Below are positions 21,531-34,286 of a DNA stretch of 64,000 nucleotides, piece by piece. Source of the DNA: Limnanthes douglasii subsp. nivea (Eukaryota > Streptophyta > Magnoliopsida > Brassicales > Limnanthaceae); assembly GCA_036936605.1 (NCBI GenBank), contig JAUPFV010000002.1:314852893-314916892 (forward strand). Reading direction: 5' to 3'. The position numbers were made by a program, and so were the translations under genes. Numbering within the stretch: the first letter of the stretch is position 1; each line of letters starts with the position of its first letter. Under the pieces are notes generated by a model. It had not been told where the DNA came from. It saw only the letters and a list, made by a program, of their open reading frames with translations, and did not search any database.

Positions 21531-24500
21531 GTATATATTTTAATTTTTAATCAAGTTCTCCACTGAGGATTTGTTTTACGGATAATTAGATGTTAATCGC
21601 GAAGAAGAGAAACAAAAGAAAACTTAATAAAGATAATTTATTTCATGAACCGTGGTTACTCTCCTATGTTCTGCAATTATGTTTCTCTTATTCTCTTCAT
21701 ACATATATGTATTAGTAGGTTATATATTTATTTTAGTTATTCTTGTTTATGATCTACATATATAAAATTATGAGCTATAAGCTAACACACATTTTCGAAA
21801 ATTTTGATGACAATGAAAAACAATGTTTCTTCGGATCTATGATTCTAGGTTTGTCTATGTTTGTAATAAGCGCTGATTTGAAATGTTTTAGGCTTTTAGT
21901 TGTATGATTAGGAATTCAAGTATCAAATTAGATGCACATTTGAAAGAAATTGGGTTTATTTTGGTTGTTAGTTTGTTTTAGTGATTAGTTCAATATAAGA
22001 TTGAGTTTTATAATCGAAAATTTGCAATTATTTGATTTATTAGATGGGTTAGCTTTTGGTACTATAAAAAAATTCAAGGATGCATGCATGAATCTTCCAA
22101 GTGTAGCAAATTAGTATTTTTTTTATTGTTCTACATACCCAAGATAAATAATGAAACTTCACTTTCGCAATTGAATGAATAAACCTATATTTACTATTGG
22201 GTGCCTAAGAACTATAAAAGTCATTTGGGTGCATTGAAAATTAAGCTCAAAACATACAATATTGGAATTATTTGTAAGTAATTAATCATATTTGTTTTGT
22301 TTTTATGGTAAAACAGTTATAAAGTGTCAAATAAACTACATATATATTACCAAAAATATGCCTTCAATTTTACAAATGGTGTCGAAAATACACATAATAT
22401 TCTATCCAGAGTTAATTATATTTCTCAAAGTTAATGATTTTCTCTTACATTTAAAGAAAAAGTTCTATTTTGATATGTGGATAATTCACGATAAACAACC
22501 TAAGTGATTAATTGAGTTTGAAGCAGTTAGGTTAAGACATACTTCATCTTATTCATGTTTGGGATTCTAAATTCATGAACTTTCTGATGATGTTCCAATA
22601 GTTTCAAAGAATAATAACATAGATTGATAACCATTAGTAGACTTTATTTGATATATAGTTTCAGCTAGAAGTACTATTTGATCATTGTATTTAGATCCAA
22701 TGTTTCTCTTTCAACCCAACAAAAATACATAATATAATATACTAATCTTGCATTTGTCCCATCAAATGTATAGACATTCTCTTAAGACAAAACTAGCGTC
22801 TTTTGTAATCGTATTGCTTTTGAGTTTTTCTTTATCTTTTTCTAATCAAGCTACCAATGTTTTATCTTCAACTTAATATCTACAATGTTTCAAAGGTATT
22901 TTCTTTCTTTACTTTCTTATAATTTAAGGAATATTATAGAAAACTGATGCATATTGTTTTTGTGCACTACTTTGAGGAAAGGTACTTGTCTTTTCTAAAA
23001 TATTTTTCTAAGGCGATTAAAAGATAATATTGAACAAAGTTATAATTTTATATTAAAGTTCAAAAATATAATGCACTTTACTTCTCTTTATGAAAAAAAA
23101 AAGAATTATGTAAGTTTTGTAGTAAGCTCAGTAAAATCCTTATTTTGTCTGTTAGCCATTATGAACATAAGGACACCAAATTATCTAGAAAACTAGTTGG
23201 TGATGTATACACATATTGCATGAGAACTTTCTTTGTTTGGTTATCGAGTCTTAAATATTTTCTTTGCACACCAGATTATTATAAAGTTTGCTCTAGAAAG
23301 ACTTTGGCAAAATATTTATATACATAACGAGGAATTCTTCATTGCTGACATTCAATAACAAGGGTTTAGCATATGTATTTATCTTTCGTAACCTCATTAT
23401 GCTTATTTTTCAGTCTTAATTGCTTTCAATCTGTTATTCAGTTATTCTTTGTCGAATAACATTTTATCAAGTTCTACGAAAGCTACTTCAGCTAATATAA
23501 TTTCAGCAAGCTCAACCAGCACACTAACATCACTTTGCAAAGATGTTGATACTGGTATGTTCTCCTAATGATTTTACGCGTATAATCACAAGTTTGTGTT
23601 TTATGGTTGTTTGTATTAATATTCTGTTATGTTTTTTTACAATTATATTTGTAGGTTTATAAATGAATTCAAATAATAACTCATTTCTCATGTTAATTCC
23701 AATTCGAATGATATTGATATGTGATTTGATGCAGGTGATAGTCACCAAATGAGTTATAATATGCATACATATCTAGAATCATAACTAAAGAACTATGACT
23801 TGACAAAAAAGTAGGATTCTAACAATCGTAGGTCTCTATCTACGCGGTTCGGATGTTTTGAAGGGAAATACAATGATATATTGATTTGGATCTGATGAAT
23901 TTAAAATTGATACCGAATTATGATTTATATTTTTTAATAAATATTTTTAAATATTTTTTTTGCATAAAATAATATTTTATATTTATTATAATATTTTTAT
24001 TTTTTATTCATTTTTATTTTTATATTTTTAAATTATCATTCCCACGTCACGATAATTTTATTAGTAACAATTATATTAAAATAATAAGTTACTACATCAA
24101 ATATATAAAAGTTCCCTATTATTTTGTACAATATTTTTTATAGACCAAGGTGATATAATATATTATATATGTACAAACATGAACATCTAGAATTATGTCA
24201 TATCAATCAAAAAATTCCAAAGGAATTGAAAGAGAATAAAGGACAAAGCAATTGATAGGCCCACTAAAAATAAAGGAAGGGACCGGTTAAGACCAAACAC
24301 TCTCTTTCATAGCTGCCGGTAAGCAATGGACACTCCTTCCTTCCTTCCTATATTACCCTTTTTCTAATTAAAACACACTTCCTTTACAGTTGGATGATCA
24401 ACTGCCCAAATCTTGACGGCTGCCAACTCGCCACTCACCGAATCAATCAGCATCCCTAACTATAGATAAATTCTCCCTTATGTTTAAGTTATGAATAATA

Positions 24501-24912
24501 TAGCGTGGTTAGAAAAAGAAAGTCAAAACTATTGTGTGGAATTATATTTTTATATTTCTAATATTCTCAAATTCATTATTTATAAAAGAAATTTTAAATT
24601 TATAAAATTTTATCCATTTACTTTTTGTGTTATTATTTGTTTTAGGTCAGTATTTGTCATGCAATTTGATAACATATAATTTAACATTTTATTTGTTAAA
24701 ATTATTAAAATAAATAAAAAAATACAAAACATAAACTAATCTATTTTTTTAAGTTTGTAAAATTTAAACCGAAATGGAAAAATAATTTGTTTTTTTACGG
24801 ACCAACATGTATATGGAAAATATATAAAAAAAATTCTATTTTTTTGAAAATATTTTTTTAAATATCTTTAAAATGCTCGACTATGCAAGATGATGGCGTT
24901 CATTTTGTGTTC
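21531..24912. other. AT-rich intergenic DNA
   Basis: No gene recognised. A Ser/Thr-rich open stretch at about 23460-23553 before a GTATGT could be an exon scrap but has no family signature. GC-richer sequence at 24240-24470 holds nothing identifiable. Confidence 0.4.
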
Positions 24913-25024
24913 GTCAATATTATCACGACGGAGAATATTATATTTTCCGCAAGTTTATGACGCAAACAGTCAATATTATCACGACGGAGAATATTATATT
25001 TTCCGCAAGTTTATGACGCAAACA
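24913..25024. repeat. Perfect 56-bp tandem duplication
   Basis: Two copies of a 56-bp unit starting GTCAATATTATCACGACGG (24913 and 24969) are identical by eye, so the duplication is recent. It lies inside an 84-codon open frame (24890-25144) with no recognisable family. Confidence 0.9.
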
Positions 25025-26359
25025 ATGGTCTGGCGGATACAAATATTGTTGCGCCATGGCAGATCATCGTATGTCCGTTATGGTGTTAACGGACTAGTTT
25101 TTATTGAGTTTTCTATGTATGGTTTTAGCGTAGGTGAGCATTAAAAAAAGAGTCGGTTGGATTAGTTATAGTAATGTGTGGTTTTTGTTTTTTGGTTTTT
25201 GCCTAAAAAAACAAAACCGAATCGAACTACGTAATTTATAAAAAAATTAATTTGATTATTTATAATTCTTATAATTTTTAGTGGCTAAATAAACATATAA
25301 TTTTCATGCACAAAGTGATATGAGTTTATTTTTAGTAATAGGTCTCAGATGTTCACAAATAATAATATGTATTGAAAAAAAGTTTACTTCAATTATTTTA
25401 GTTTGGTTTTAGTTTTAATTTTTTAGTTTTAGGTGAAAAACAAATTATTTTTAGAAAGATCGGAGAAAACTTTTTTAAAAGAAAATAATAATACATTTAT
25501 GTTTTTTTAATACGTGGTTTTCAGTGCAATTGTCAAAATGACAAAATTAATAATATTACGGAATAAGTTTGTTTTTTTTAATACCACTCTATGAAGTAGT
25601 TTTTGTCGTTTTAGCAATTTCCTAATATAACCACCTTATTTTTATTTATTTCATTAATATATGTTTAGTATATGGTTTACTTTCTTCAGAAATTGTATAA
25701 CATATCTTCTTTTAATAATAAATTGAAAATACTAATAATCATCTAACATCAAATTTATTTATCAATAACCATTCAAAGTTTGATAAACTGTAGATAACTA
25801 TTTTGGGTTAAATTAGTATTTACAAATAACTACATCGTAGTTCGAAATATCGCTAACTATTTTTATTTCTATTATTTTTTAAATGTCATCTCTTTCGAAC
25901 CAAAAGTCTAAAAAACTATTTGCAAATACCATTTGTTTTGTTTTTTTAGACGAACAAAACCAGATTCATAATAGATATTTTTTAATTTATTAAGTTGCAG
26001 AATTACATGTAAATTGTTTACTAAAAACAACTATTACTAGTTTATGGAACTACATGTTATATGGTTGTTGTGTTTAGTTGCAGAAATACGTGCAAATGTT
26101 TATGAAAATAAAAAAAGTTGTGGAGATAAAACTTTTGATTGCTAAATAAGTCTGATGGTATGAAATAACAAAAAACGAACTTATTTTTTGTGAAAAAAAA
26201 TACAAATTGAGTGTGAAAATTTAATTTTTTTACAACAAAAATAAATTTCCATTGATAAAAGCCTCTTTGGCTACAAGTTGACAAAGAGAGCCATGATTTC
26301 AAATTTTAATTTATATATTATTTTTTAATAAAAAAACTCTTCTTTTAGAGGCATTACAA
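25025..26359. other. AT-rich DNA, possible MITE remnant
   Basis: 25155-25440 has GGTTTTTGTTTTTTGG and CAAAACCGAATCGAAC blocks like the element at 62208-63379, but no ends or target duplication were found. No gene seen. Confidence 0.35.
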
Positions 26360-26770
26360 GCTCCAACCTATCTAAGCTGTCCAAGCATAGATCCATCTAG
26401 TTAATTCTTCATTTACATATTCTAAGCCATTTTCACTTCTCAATTTCTTCATTATTTTCCGAGTCTGATTCTCCATCAACCCCTTCCAATTCCTAAATAA
26501 AATAAATGATTCACCTTTAGTCTTTAAGATTATACCTCATAATTTTATGGAATAATCATTAATCAATGACATGAATTACCTATCGCTTCCATTGTAGGTT
26601 TTCTAGACAGTTCTCCAAAGTTCTGAATGAACATATTCAAGCACATCACTCTTGGTATGAATGTTAGGCATAAACTTAACCCTTTTGGTTTTACCTAGCA
26701 TGAAACTTTCCCAAAAATTTAAGTTTTGAACTGAGTTACAAAGTTGTGGGATCTGAGATTAGGGTATGTG
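26360..26770 (-). pseudogene. Copia integrase fragment
   Basis: Reads FMLGKTKRVKFMPNIHTKSD, LEYVHSELW, MSLINDYSIKL, ILKTKGESFILFRNWKGLME and NQTRKIMKKLRSENGLEYVN: the gag-pre-integrase end (GKxKRVKF) and integrase core with the LRxDNGLEF block, in which the catalytic Asp is replaced by Glu. Interrupted by stops and truncated at its C-terminus. Confidence 0.75.
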
Positions 26771-27099
26771 AGTGAGAAGGTTCTTATGGTGGGGGTAAAC
26801 CCCGTATTTTTTATTTTCCCTTCCCAAATAGTAAATTAGTGTTCCAAATTTTAAATCATTAAATCAACCTTTTAAAACTAACACAATATAACAATTTTTT
26901 TTATAAAAACAATTATACGAACTTGTTTGACAAATATAAATGATCAATATTGTAAATTATATTTATATTATTATATTAGTAACATGAATTTATCTATACA
27001 CTAGACACACCTTCGACCACTACATATTTTTTCAAGAACTAAAACAACATTAATACATATGAATTTTCATAACAACTAGTGAGCCTTGCAGATCCTAAA

Positions 27100-27570
27100 T
27101 CTGACATCTCAACTCTTATATGTAAATCCTTCCTCATTTACATGCCAATAAAAAAGGTTTTATTTAACTTTAGGCATATACCTCACATTTTTATTACTAT
27201 CTTAATCTTTGTGGATAACTTGATTTGAACGTTCCCTGTCTCGTTCATAACACGATGTTTATCATCTTCTAATATGAACTTGCCACCATTAAATAATCTC
27301 ATGTTTTTAAATCAATAGTTGCAAGAAGTCATGTGAAATGAATCCATTGAGTCCCAGACACACTTGTCATTATACCTGTAAATATAAGCCATTAAAGCTT
27401 CAATGTATCCATAATCATTTGAGAGCACTGTAGTATCTTTGGGTTCATGCTTTTGGATAACTATCTCTCTTTCTCATCTTTGGGAAACTCTTTTTTATGT
27501 GATAGTTTTCTTGCATAACCAACATTTAAACTTGGAACCATTCACAAATTTCCTTGATTTGGACTGAGAG
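27100..27570 (-). pseudogene. Copia zinc knuckle and protease scraps
   Basis: Near 27500, KFKCWLCKK is the first half of the nucleocapsid CCHC knuckle, its His and last Cys lost. Near 27330, WDSMDSFHMTS corresponds to the protease WxxDSGxSxHMT active-site block with the Gly lost. NVRYMPKVK near 27180 corresponds to the NVxYVPxLKxNL block. Confidence 0.6.
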
Positions 27571-27579
27571 TTTCCCCTC

Positions 27580-28010
27580 TTATTGGTTTAATATCTTCAT
27601 CCAGACCTTCCTTTCACACTCGACCTGAGATATTTTGAGACACTTTGAGACACTTTTTAAAATTATATTCTTATAAAGATATTTTAAGTTCAACAGACTA
27701 TTTACTTCCACCAACGTAAGAGAATATTTTTCATAAAGCACGATGTCAACAAAGTGCTCATAAAAATTTGATAGAGAACTCGAGAAGATTATTGGTTGAT
27801 CATTATATTTTACCTTGACTTCAACTACATTCAAATCAAGAACGATTCTATTAAAATCATCCAAGTTTCTTTGGATCTACATGTTATCCTCCCTTGTTAG
27901 TGCATGCAATTGTTTCTTGAGATTTACTTTGTTGGCCAAAGACTTCTTCATATAAATGGCTTCCAGTCGGTTCCACATCCCTAACATTGCGGGATCTTCA
28001 AACACCTCTC
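27580..28010 (-). pseudogene. Copia gag (UBN2 type)
   Basis: MWNRLEAIYMKKSLANKVNL and KKQLHALT (27890-28000) lead through a stop into the open frame 27580-27864 with LDDFNRIVLDLNVVEVKV, FSSSLSNFYEHFVDIVLY and SLTLVEVNSLL. This is the standard copia gag pattern (LEAxYMxKSLxNKLxLK, LSSLPxSYEHFV). Gag would form the virus-like particle. Confidence 0.8.
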
Positions 28011-28366
28011 AAAGTACCCCATCCTTTAAAATCGAAGTCATATCACCTTAGACAATATTCAATATCAATGTCTTATTTGACTCTTTCATTAATAGCAGCA
28101 GACAACCTTTTTTATGCTAGAAAATCCAAATGTTAGTTCTCTAAAGTTAAAATCATTCTCTCCATTGAATTTTCAAGATCAAGCTTCATGGAACATATCT
28201 TTGTGACTTTATTTGACTTCATGGTCAGATTTAAATATTTAGACTCAATATCTATTACAATCTTCATTCTTATACATTATGTTATCACATATAAAGTAAT
28301 ACTGTTACAGATTATCCACGCTCATCGTACTACTTGTTAGGAAAATGACCGAACAAGAATATTTAT

Positions 28367-28990
28367 CTTTGATACTCAATGGTATCATAATATCAATTCA
28401 TACGACAGTGACCGAGACTTTAGGCTTAAGATTTATGTACTTTGATAGTAGGCCAAAACTTAATCTTTATATGATTCACTATTTAAAAGTGTGGCGAGAA
28501 GAAGGTATAACTTCGGCTTTATGAACGTTCTAGTAAATTTTTTAAAACAAATACAGAAAATAAACCAAACACGTAAGACAGATTCCATGTGGTTCAAGTT
28601 GTGAATAAATCCTACATCCACGGGAAAAAATGCGAATTTTATATAAAGGAATGTTACAAGAAACTCACTCAAATAAAACTAACATAACCAATATTATTCT
28701 GTTATAAAGTTTACTTGGTTTATTGAAAGAACTATGTATACTATTGTTTCTCCCAGTTTATATTTCCTATATCGCATCTCTCTCTTAAATCAGACAAGCT
28801 CTTGCTTTCTCTCTCTAACATGTTTTATCTCACTCGCATTGTTCCACACAAACATCATACCTCTCTTTTAATATTTACATACCCAATGGTGAGCGAGCTG
28901 ATTTATTAGGCTCACAATAGCATCTTGCAAATTATTCTCACAAACAGCTAAATAAAAATGACGATGCAGACCTAACATCAGCACCACCAA
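28367..28990 (-). repeat. Possible LTR of the copia element
   Basis: CTTTGATACTCA at 28367-28378 may be a degraded PBS complement. Beyond it, CATGTGGTTCAAG and TACATCCACGGG (28590-28624) recall the ACGTGGTT...TACGTCCACGG pair in the LTRs at 14134-15541. No second LTR or target duplication is present, so the limits are unknown. Confidence 0.35.
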
Positions 28991-31848
28991 CACTGACACT
29001 TGAAACTTATGTATTATCATTTTTATTCTTGAAACATGCTCAAATAAATGTTAACTTGATCAATGATTAACGATGATTCATAAATTCCATATTATTCAAC
29101 ATATTATTGAATCAATTCTTTCTGGAATCACATTGGTATCTTATAAGTATTTGTCTACAAGTTCATGCATCTAGGTCCAACAAGTAATGAGCTTGATCAT
29201 TCTGTTCCCGTATTTACTTTTCAAATTGTTTCAACATATCTCATCATTTAGATTTTAGCAGACGTTTTTGTACCTAAGTCTCGGCTGAGCATCATATCAC
29301 TTAAATATATGGTTGTTCAAACCTTTCTTGAATGGAACTCAACAACATCTGAGGTCCTCCAAGAAAAAATCTTGAATTTTTTAAACAAGTACCTCAACAA
29401 TTGATATCGTATTGTAAGTGACAACAACGTCCATATTCGCAAAATATTCCTATTTGGAAACATATATACTTCCATATTTTCTCCTGTTATACAAGAACCC
29501 AGGGTCTCCTTCAGATCATCTACCCCATCAAAATCCTAATTCGACCCCTTTGATTTATATTTTATCATTTGGTCACTAGTGATAGCTTTTTTAGTATGCA
29601 AAATTATCGTGTAACACTCTATGGCCATCTGCTCACTTCGAACCACACCCACACGATCTCCAATTATATACTTCAGACACTGATTAACCGTCGAAGCTAC
29701 AACATACATTCTAGACAACCATGATCTCCCAAAAATATAATTTTAGCTAGTCGGACAATCGACACCATAAATAAGACTTGAACTATTTTCTTAAAAAGAC
29801 TGCGTTCTAAAAATATTTCATTATCAATTCTCTTATGACTTGCGTTGTTACACCTGTAAATCCAACTATAGTACGCTTAGATTGGAGAATCACATACAGA
29901 TTATGCATCTTATCATATGTTAATTTGCTGAAATACCAGTGTCAATAAGTATTCGTCAAATATTGGTTCTTGTTATTTTTTCTTCCATCGCATATTCATA
30001 TTGACCAAATATACCATTTAAATCTTCCTCGTCAAATAAATGAATGGTGTGATATTTTTCCCGTATAGATGAGTGGACATTTTTTTCTAACTAGGTTTCT
30101 AGACTCACTACATGTCTTTCCCGATAGCTATTAATATTTTCATCCATGGTATATCCTCCAAAAATATTTAAGGATTCAATGTATTTACATAAACTTCAAA
30201 ATTTTCCTGAATCTATTGATTCACTTACCACCATCACAATTCTCAGGGTTGGGGTCTAGATATTCCAAAGAGACGTTGAAACCCTTCTTCAAAAATGATT
30301 CTTTGTCCTTTCAAAAATGGTTGCCACATTCTCAATCAACTCCACAAAGTGTTATGGACTCACCCACTAGTTTAACCTGGTCCCGGTGGTGGATAGTTAG
30401 AATGTTATACCGATCTAGACCGATGAGGAAAATTAGTGATCATCCTCGATCGGGAGGGGACCTGAGAGTTTGAAGTATTTTCCTAATGTATTTGGCTAGT
30501 ATAAGTATTTTTTTGTCTTGAATTCCTATGAAACAAACCTGAACTAATCCAAACCCTAGTTGACTCGTCTACTTTTATCTGTTCATCAACTTGAGCCATC
30601 AAAACCAAAAACATTAATGCTATTTTCTTCTTAGTTTTGTTGGCTAAATCACAAAGAGGTAACCATGTCTAAAAGTTGCACATGTTACTTGCTCATCATA
30701 TTCCTCCAACTGTGTTTTTATTAGTACAAAATTCTTAGTGTAATCTTCCAATGTCTCCCCAACATCTTGCTTGTATTGAATTATAGTATCACTGTTAGCT
30801 CGCATCTCTTTGATCCCTACAAATTTTCTTCAGAAAGTAGTGTATAAAGACCTAAAGTCAATTATTGATCCATTCATAATTCTATTATACCATTTTAAAG
30901 TCGTACATTTGAACATTTGATAAAAAAACTCTACACATTAACCCATCCTCATTCTGAAAATTCATTATATAATTCTTGAATTTTTCTATATGATCATTAG
31001 GATCCTATATTCCATGAAAGTTTCTTTGAAATTTCAAACCACATCGGAAGAGGTATCGACCTTATCTCAGGTGACAACAAAGAGGTTCTCGAATATAATC
31101 CTTGCATATATTTATCAGCCCCAGTTGTTCCCATAATTGTAAATGTTGATCTGCAGGATTAACATATCGATTAGAGGTATTACATTCGATTAGACTATCA
31201 ACTACAAACCCAGTCTTATCTCTTTCTTAGATTTATATTCTCTTTGAGATTTCTGAGAAAAATTATCCTCCCTCATTGAAGTGTGCCAATCTTTCTCTTG
31301 CCTATTTGTCTTTTACTTTTCACGGTTGTAATAAAAATCTTTGGAATCTGACTCAGAAGATTCTCTTGCACTAGTTTGAATATACCATTGTTTATCCCTC
31401 TTCTCTTTTCTACTGGAATGATATCCTTAGTCTTATCGAAACTATATTTTATGTTGCTCACTTCGTATTCGATAAACGTTATGAGACTCGTCAGATGGAT
31501 CTTCTACCTCTTTATTTTCATTTTCACATTGCACCTCGAATCTCACTCTACCGGTCTGGAGCTGTTGCTCCCTTTGATCTAGTTCATCACTCAAATCAGC
31601 TTTTCTTTCTAATAACTAATTCATATGATCTTCAACGTTAGAATGTTCACATTTTTTGTCCCCTCGAATCTTGTCTCGATTCTCTCCTCTTGCTAGTTCT
31701 AATTCGAGCACTTCATTCTCTACTAGAATCACTGGATCATATCTGATTTCGAGAATCATCGTACCTTGATTGTAATTTCTCTTAAAGGTTTTATATTAGA
31801 CATCTAGGAAATAAACTTTCTCCCACTGTGGTCACCAATAATATATAT
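28991..31848 (-). mobile_element. Degenerate Ty3/gypsy element (gag-protease)
   Basis: Read on the minus strand downstream of the LTR at 31849-32209: TTGGTGACCACAGTGGG leader, a charged coding stretch, the retrotransposon gag domain (30611-31020), a long degenerate stretch and an aspartic protease block RILIDTGISAN at about 29920-29955. Reverse transcriptase and 3' LTR were not found, so the element is truncated. Stops are frequent throughout. Confidence 0.7.
30611..31020 (-). pseudogene. Gypsy gag domain
   Basis: Translation gives FHGI-DPNDHIEKFKNYI, EDGLMCRVFLSNVQ, FRSLYTTF-RKFVG and IIQYKQDVGETLEDYTKNFV, matching the retrotransposon gag family pattern (YDGxxDPxxHIxxF, MCRxFxxxLxGxA, FxxLxxxFxxxF, LxxxxQxxxESLxxYxxRF). 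Stops replace several residues (shown as dashes). Confidence 0.75.
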
Positions 31849-32209
31849 TGATTTTTTATAAGATAAAATACGATAACAAGTGTAATTTGGGGTAGTTAAG
31901 ATGGAAAAGGTAGTTCAAGTTTCTATGGAGAGAAAGCAATCAAGAGAAAATATCAATTAATCTTATTTCCAAGGTCAACCCTCCTAATTATAGGCGTAGG
32001 TGGTTACATACAACATAATTAGTTAGAAGCAAGGGATACTTCACCCTACTTCTTTACTTAATACAAATATATTTTCTATAAATTACACACTTAGTCCTTC
32101 ACCTTTACATTTGGTATTAAATCTATCATTTAACTATGAAATACTCAATTAAATACACTTTTAGTACTTACCTTTGCTCCCTAATTATTTATATCCTTAT
32201 CACATATCA
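31849..32209 (-). repeat. Gypsy 5' LTR candidate
   Basis: 361 bp; on the minus strand it starts TGATATGTGATAAGG and ends ATAAAAAATCA, with TGAT/ATCA ends. The leader TTGGTGACCACAGTGGG follows after nine bases. There is no partner LTR to confirm the edges. Confidence 0.5.
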
Positions 32210-32868
32210 ATAATGTCTTTCATCTTATTTATCTTTTGAGTCCACCATCTATTTATGTGGAAAAAGAGTTTAGAAAGACTACATACAATTTGTTGAGTTG
32301 GTGCAAATTTTCCAAGGAACTATTTTACAATGTCTTTAGGTTAGTTTACGGAACCCTTATCTTGATGATTGAGTATTTTTTTCATAAGTTGTTTACTCTA
32401 TTAATTCTTTGACCTCTGATATCCAACAATTAGTATGAGATCCGACCTTGTGCTAACTTAGAAGTCAATTAAAATATTTAGATATTTTTTACTTCAGTAT
32501 TGCATATATAGAGTAAAAAAATTGGAGTAGATTTGAATATTAAAGCATGTTTATATTTAGGGATACTCATGTTTAAAGTTGTATAATTTTCAGTTCTTTA
32601 TCTCCGTACTTTTAAACTGAGAAAATAAATTTTGTAATAAATAGAAGATGTAATTTTGCGATATTTTTCATTAGTGTCGCGACTGTAGGTTCGCGACAGT
32701 GAAACAAGTGCACATTTACAAACACCACAATGATCATGTATGTTACTACAATATCGACTTGTTTGAAATAGGTGTTGTCTATAGATGTTGCGACAAACAC
32801 GTGATTCATGGTGATATCAGTTATTTTTACCATGGCAAGCCATGATGCTCGTTACAGCTCTTTTAATG

Positions 32869-32931
<63 letters not shown>

Positions 32932-33640
32932 CACAAAGAGCCCTATTAATTTAGTGCGAATTGTACTAACTTTTTGGTGATTTGAGTAATATAATATCTA
33001 TGTTTTCCATTTTATGTGTATGTAGGTTACTTGATCAATGATGATATACATATTATGGCTAAAAGATAATCAAACTTTGGGATGCCTAGGATTATGTCTT
33101 AGTCACCTATGATTTTGGGAGGTCGAGTATATTAACCTCAATCTTATCGATGTAATTTGTTTATGTTATAACTACTTGATCTCTGACATTTTTTAGATGT
33201 TCTTGGTGTTGAAATATGCAACACAATCACTATTTTATGAAAAAATGGTATGAGAATTTCAAATGTTCTTACTCTTAAACTATACGCTGGACTAGTCATA
33301 TCATCTTAGTGATTTTTGATTCGATAAGCTTTATATGAAAAAGGTATAGGCGCTTACGTTAAATACCTTTATTATATACATATATCAACTATTAAAGAAA
33401 ATTATGTATATCTTTTTTTGAAGGTGATCAAACCATACATAATTAAAATCCATGATGAATGTTAAATTAAGCATAGCACAAAACATTTATACTTATATGA
33501 AGGTTAATTTGTATATATATAATTAAATTAAAATTTATCTCTTAAATAAAAAGTTCTAATATACTAATTAATATATATATATATATATAATATTTTAAAA
33601 TAAAATATTTGTTTGAGCTAAAAATGTTTGGATATATTAA
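32210..33640. other. AT-rich intergenic DNA
   Basis: Nothing gene-like apart from the (TA)n microsatellite listed next. Confidence 0.5.
32871..32929. repeat. (TA)n microsatellite
   Basis: About 29 uninterrupted TA units. A second, shorter (TA)n lies near 33570-33588. Confidence 0.95.
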
Positions 33641-33712
33641 TAACTATACACATTTTAAATAATCTCATTTTAAATAACTATACACATTTTAATAACTATA
33701 CACATGATAATT
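33641..33712. repeat. AATAACTATACACAT short tandem repeats
   Basis: ATAACTATACACAT occurs three times in 72 bp with TTTTAAATAATCTCATTTTAA spacing between the first two. Confidence 0.7.
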
Positions 33713-33944
33713 TTTATTTCCTCCATAATTTGAAAATAATCTCATGTTGTTATTTCCTCCATAAAGAAAATTACATATTTGTCCTTCTACCCATTTAATC
33801 TATCTCTTTCCTTTTCAAGAACGTCAAAAAAACGATACTTATCTATCTCTTCAGTTTTCTACTGTCTTTTGTTTTCCAGTTTCCTTTCAAAACCCTAATA
33901 TTTTCAGTTTTCTACTGTCTTTTGTTTTCCAATTTCTTTTGGCT

Positions 33945-34028
33945 ATGGCTGTTCTTGTTAGGTTAGGATTCTTATTTGGTAGATTTAGGGTTCGATTAGG
34001 ATTCTTATTTGGTAGATTTAAGGTTTGA
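33945..34028 (+). other. Micro-ORF of 27 codons with repeated 11-mer
   Basis: ATGGCTGTTCTTG opens a short frame whose translation repeats RLGFLFGRFRV/RLGFLFGRFKV. The upstream 100 bp look like a plant leader: pyrimidine-rich, with AAAACCCTAA and a duplicated TTCAGTTTTCTACTGTC block (33851-33883 and 33902-33935). No family is recognised; the repeat arises from the 33-bp DNA repeat, so coding is uncertain. Confidence 0.25.
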
Positions 34029-34068
34029 TTAGGGTTCTTATTTGGTAGATTTAAGGTTCGATTAGGGT
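33964..34068 (+). repeat. 33-bp tandem repeat, three units
   Basis: Units of the form GGATTCTTATTTGGTAGA + TTTAGGGTTCGATTA recur at exactly 33 bp (CTTATTT at 33971, 34004, 34037). The unit contains a telobox-like TTAGGGTT in later copies but is not a telomeric array. Confidence 0.85.
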
Positions 34069-34225
34069 TTATGCTTTTGGTTGGATATGTTTTCGAGTTT
34101 GGTTCGATTTTGTGACCATATGGCTGTTCTTTTCTATTTTGTTTTTTTTACGAAAGCATGTGATTCCAAGAGGTCATCTCGGAGTTACATGCTAATGTTT
34201 AAATTTTTTGGCTAGCAATAGTTGC

Positions 34226-34286
34226 TTCTGAACAAAACAACTGATTCCGAGATACCGTCTCAGAATCAGTTGTTTTTCGTTCAGAA
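34226..34286. repeat. Long near-perfect hairpin
   Basis: A 27-nt arm beginning TTCTGAAC and ending TTCCGAGA pairs with a 29-nt arm beginning TCTCAGAA and ending GTTCAGAA around a 5-nt loop TACCG. There is one mismatch (C opposite A) and a 2-nt bulge. The length is within the range of a small-RNA precursor or a tiny inverted-repeat element. Confidence 0.8.

Larger units (their letters stand above)
26360..28320 (-). mobile_element. Degenerate copia element, 5' two-thirds
   Basis: Minus-strand order gag, zinc knuckle, protease, gag-pre-integrase and integrase, ending inside the integrase at 26360. It is a different copia lineage from the two above, with a UBN2-type gag. Many stops, and non-coding DNA between 26775 and 27100. 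An LTR-like stretch lies upstream at about 28380-28680. Confidence 0.75.

Noticed and set aside
23460..23553. Ser/Thr-rich exon before GTATGT
   Set aside because: A single short low-complexity stretch with no family match and no partner exons.
28376..28390. Plus-strand PBS-like TGGTATCA
   Set aside because: Only eight bases match and no LTR precedes it on the plus strand; the surrounding copia remnant is on the minus strand.
30216..30473. 85-codon plus-strand frame
   Set aside because: It lies opposite the gypsy gag/nucleocapsid remnant and has no recognisable family; antisense by-product.
33964..34068. Interstitial telomere repeat
   Set aside because: TTAGGGTT occurs but the period is 33 bp and the remainder of the unit is unrelated to TTTAGGG.
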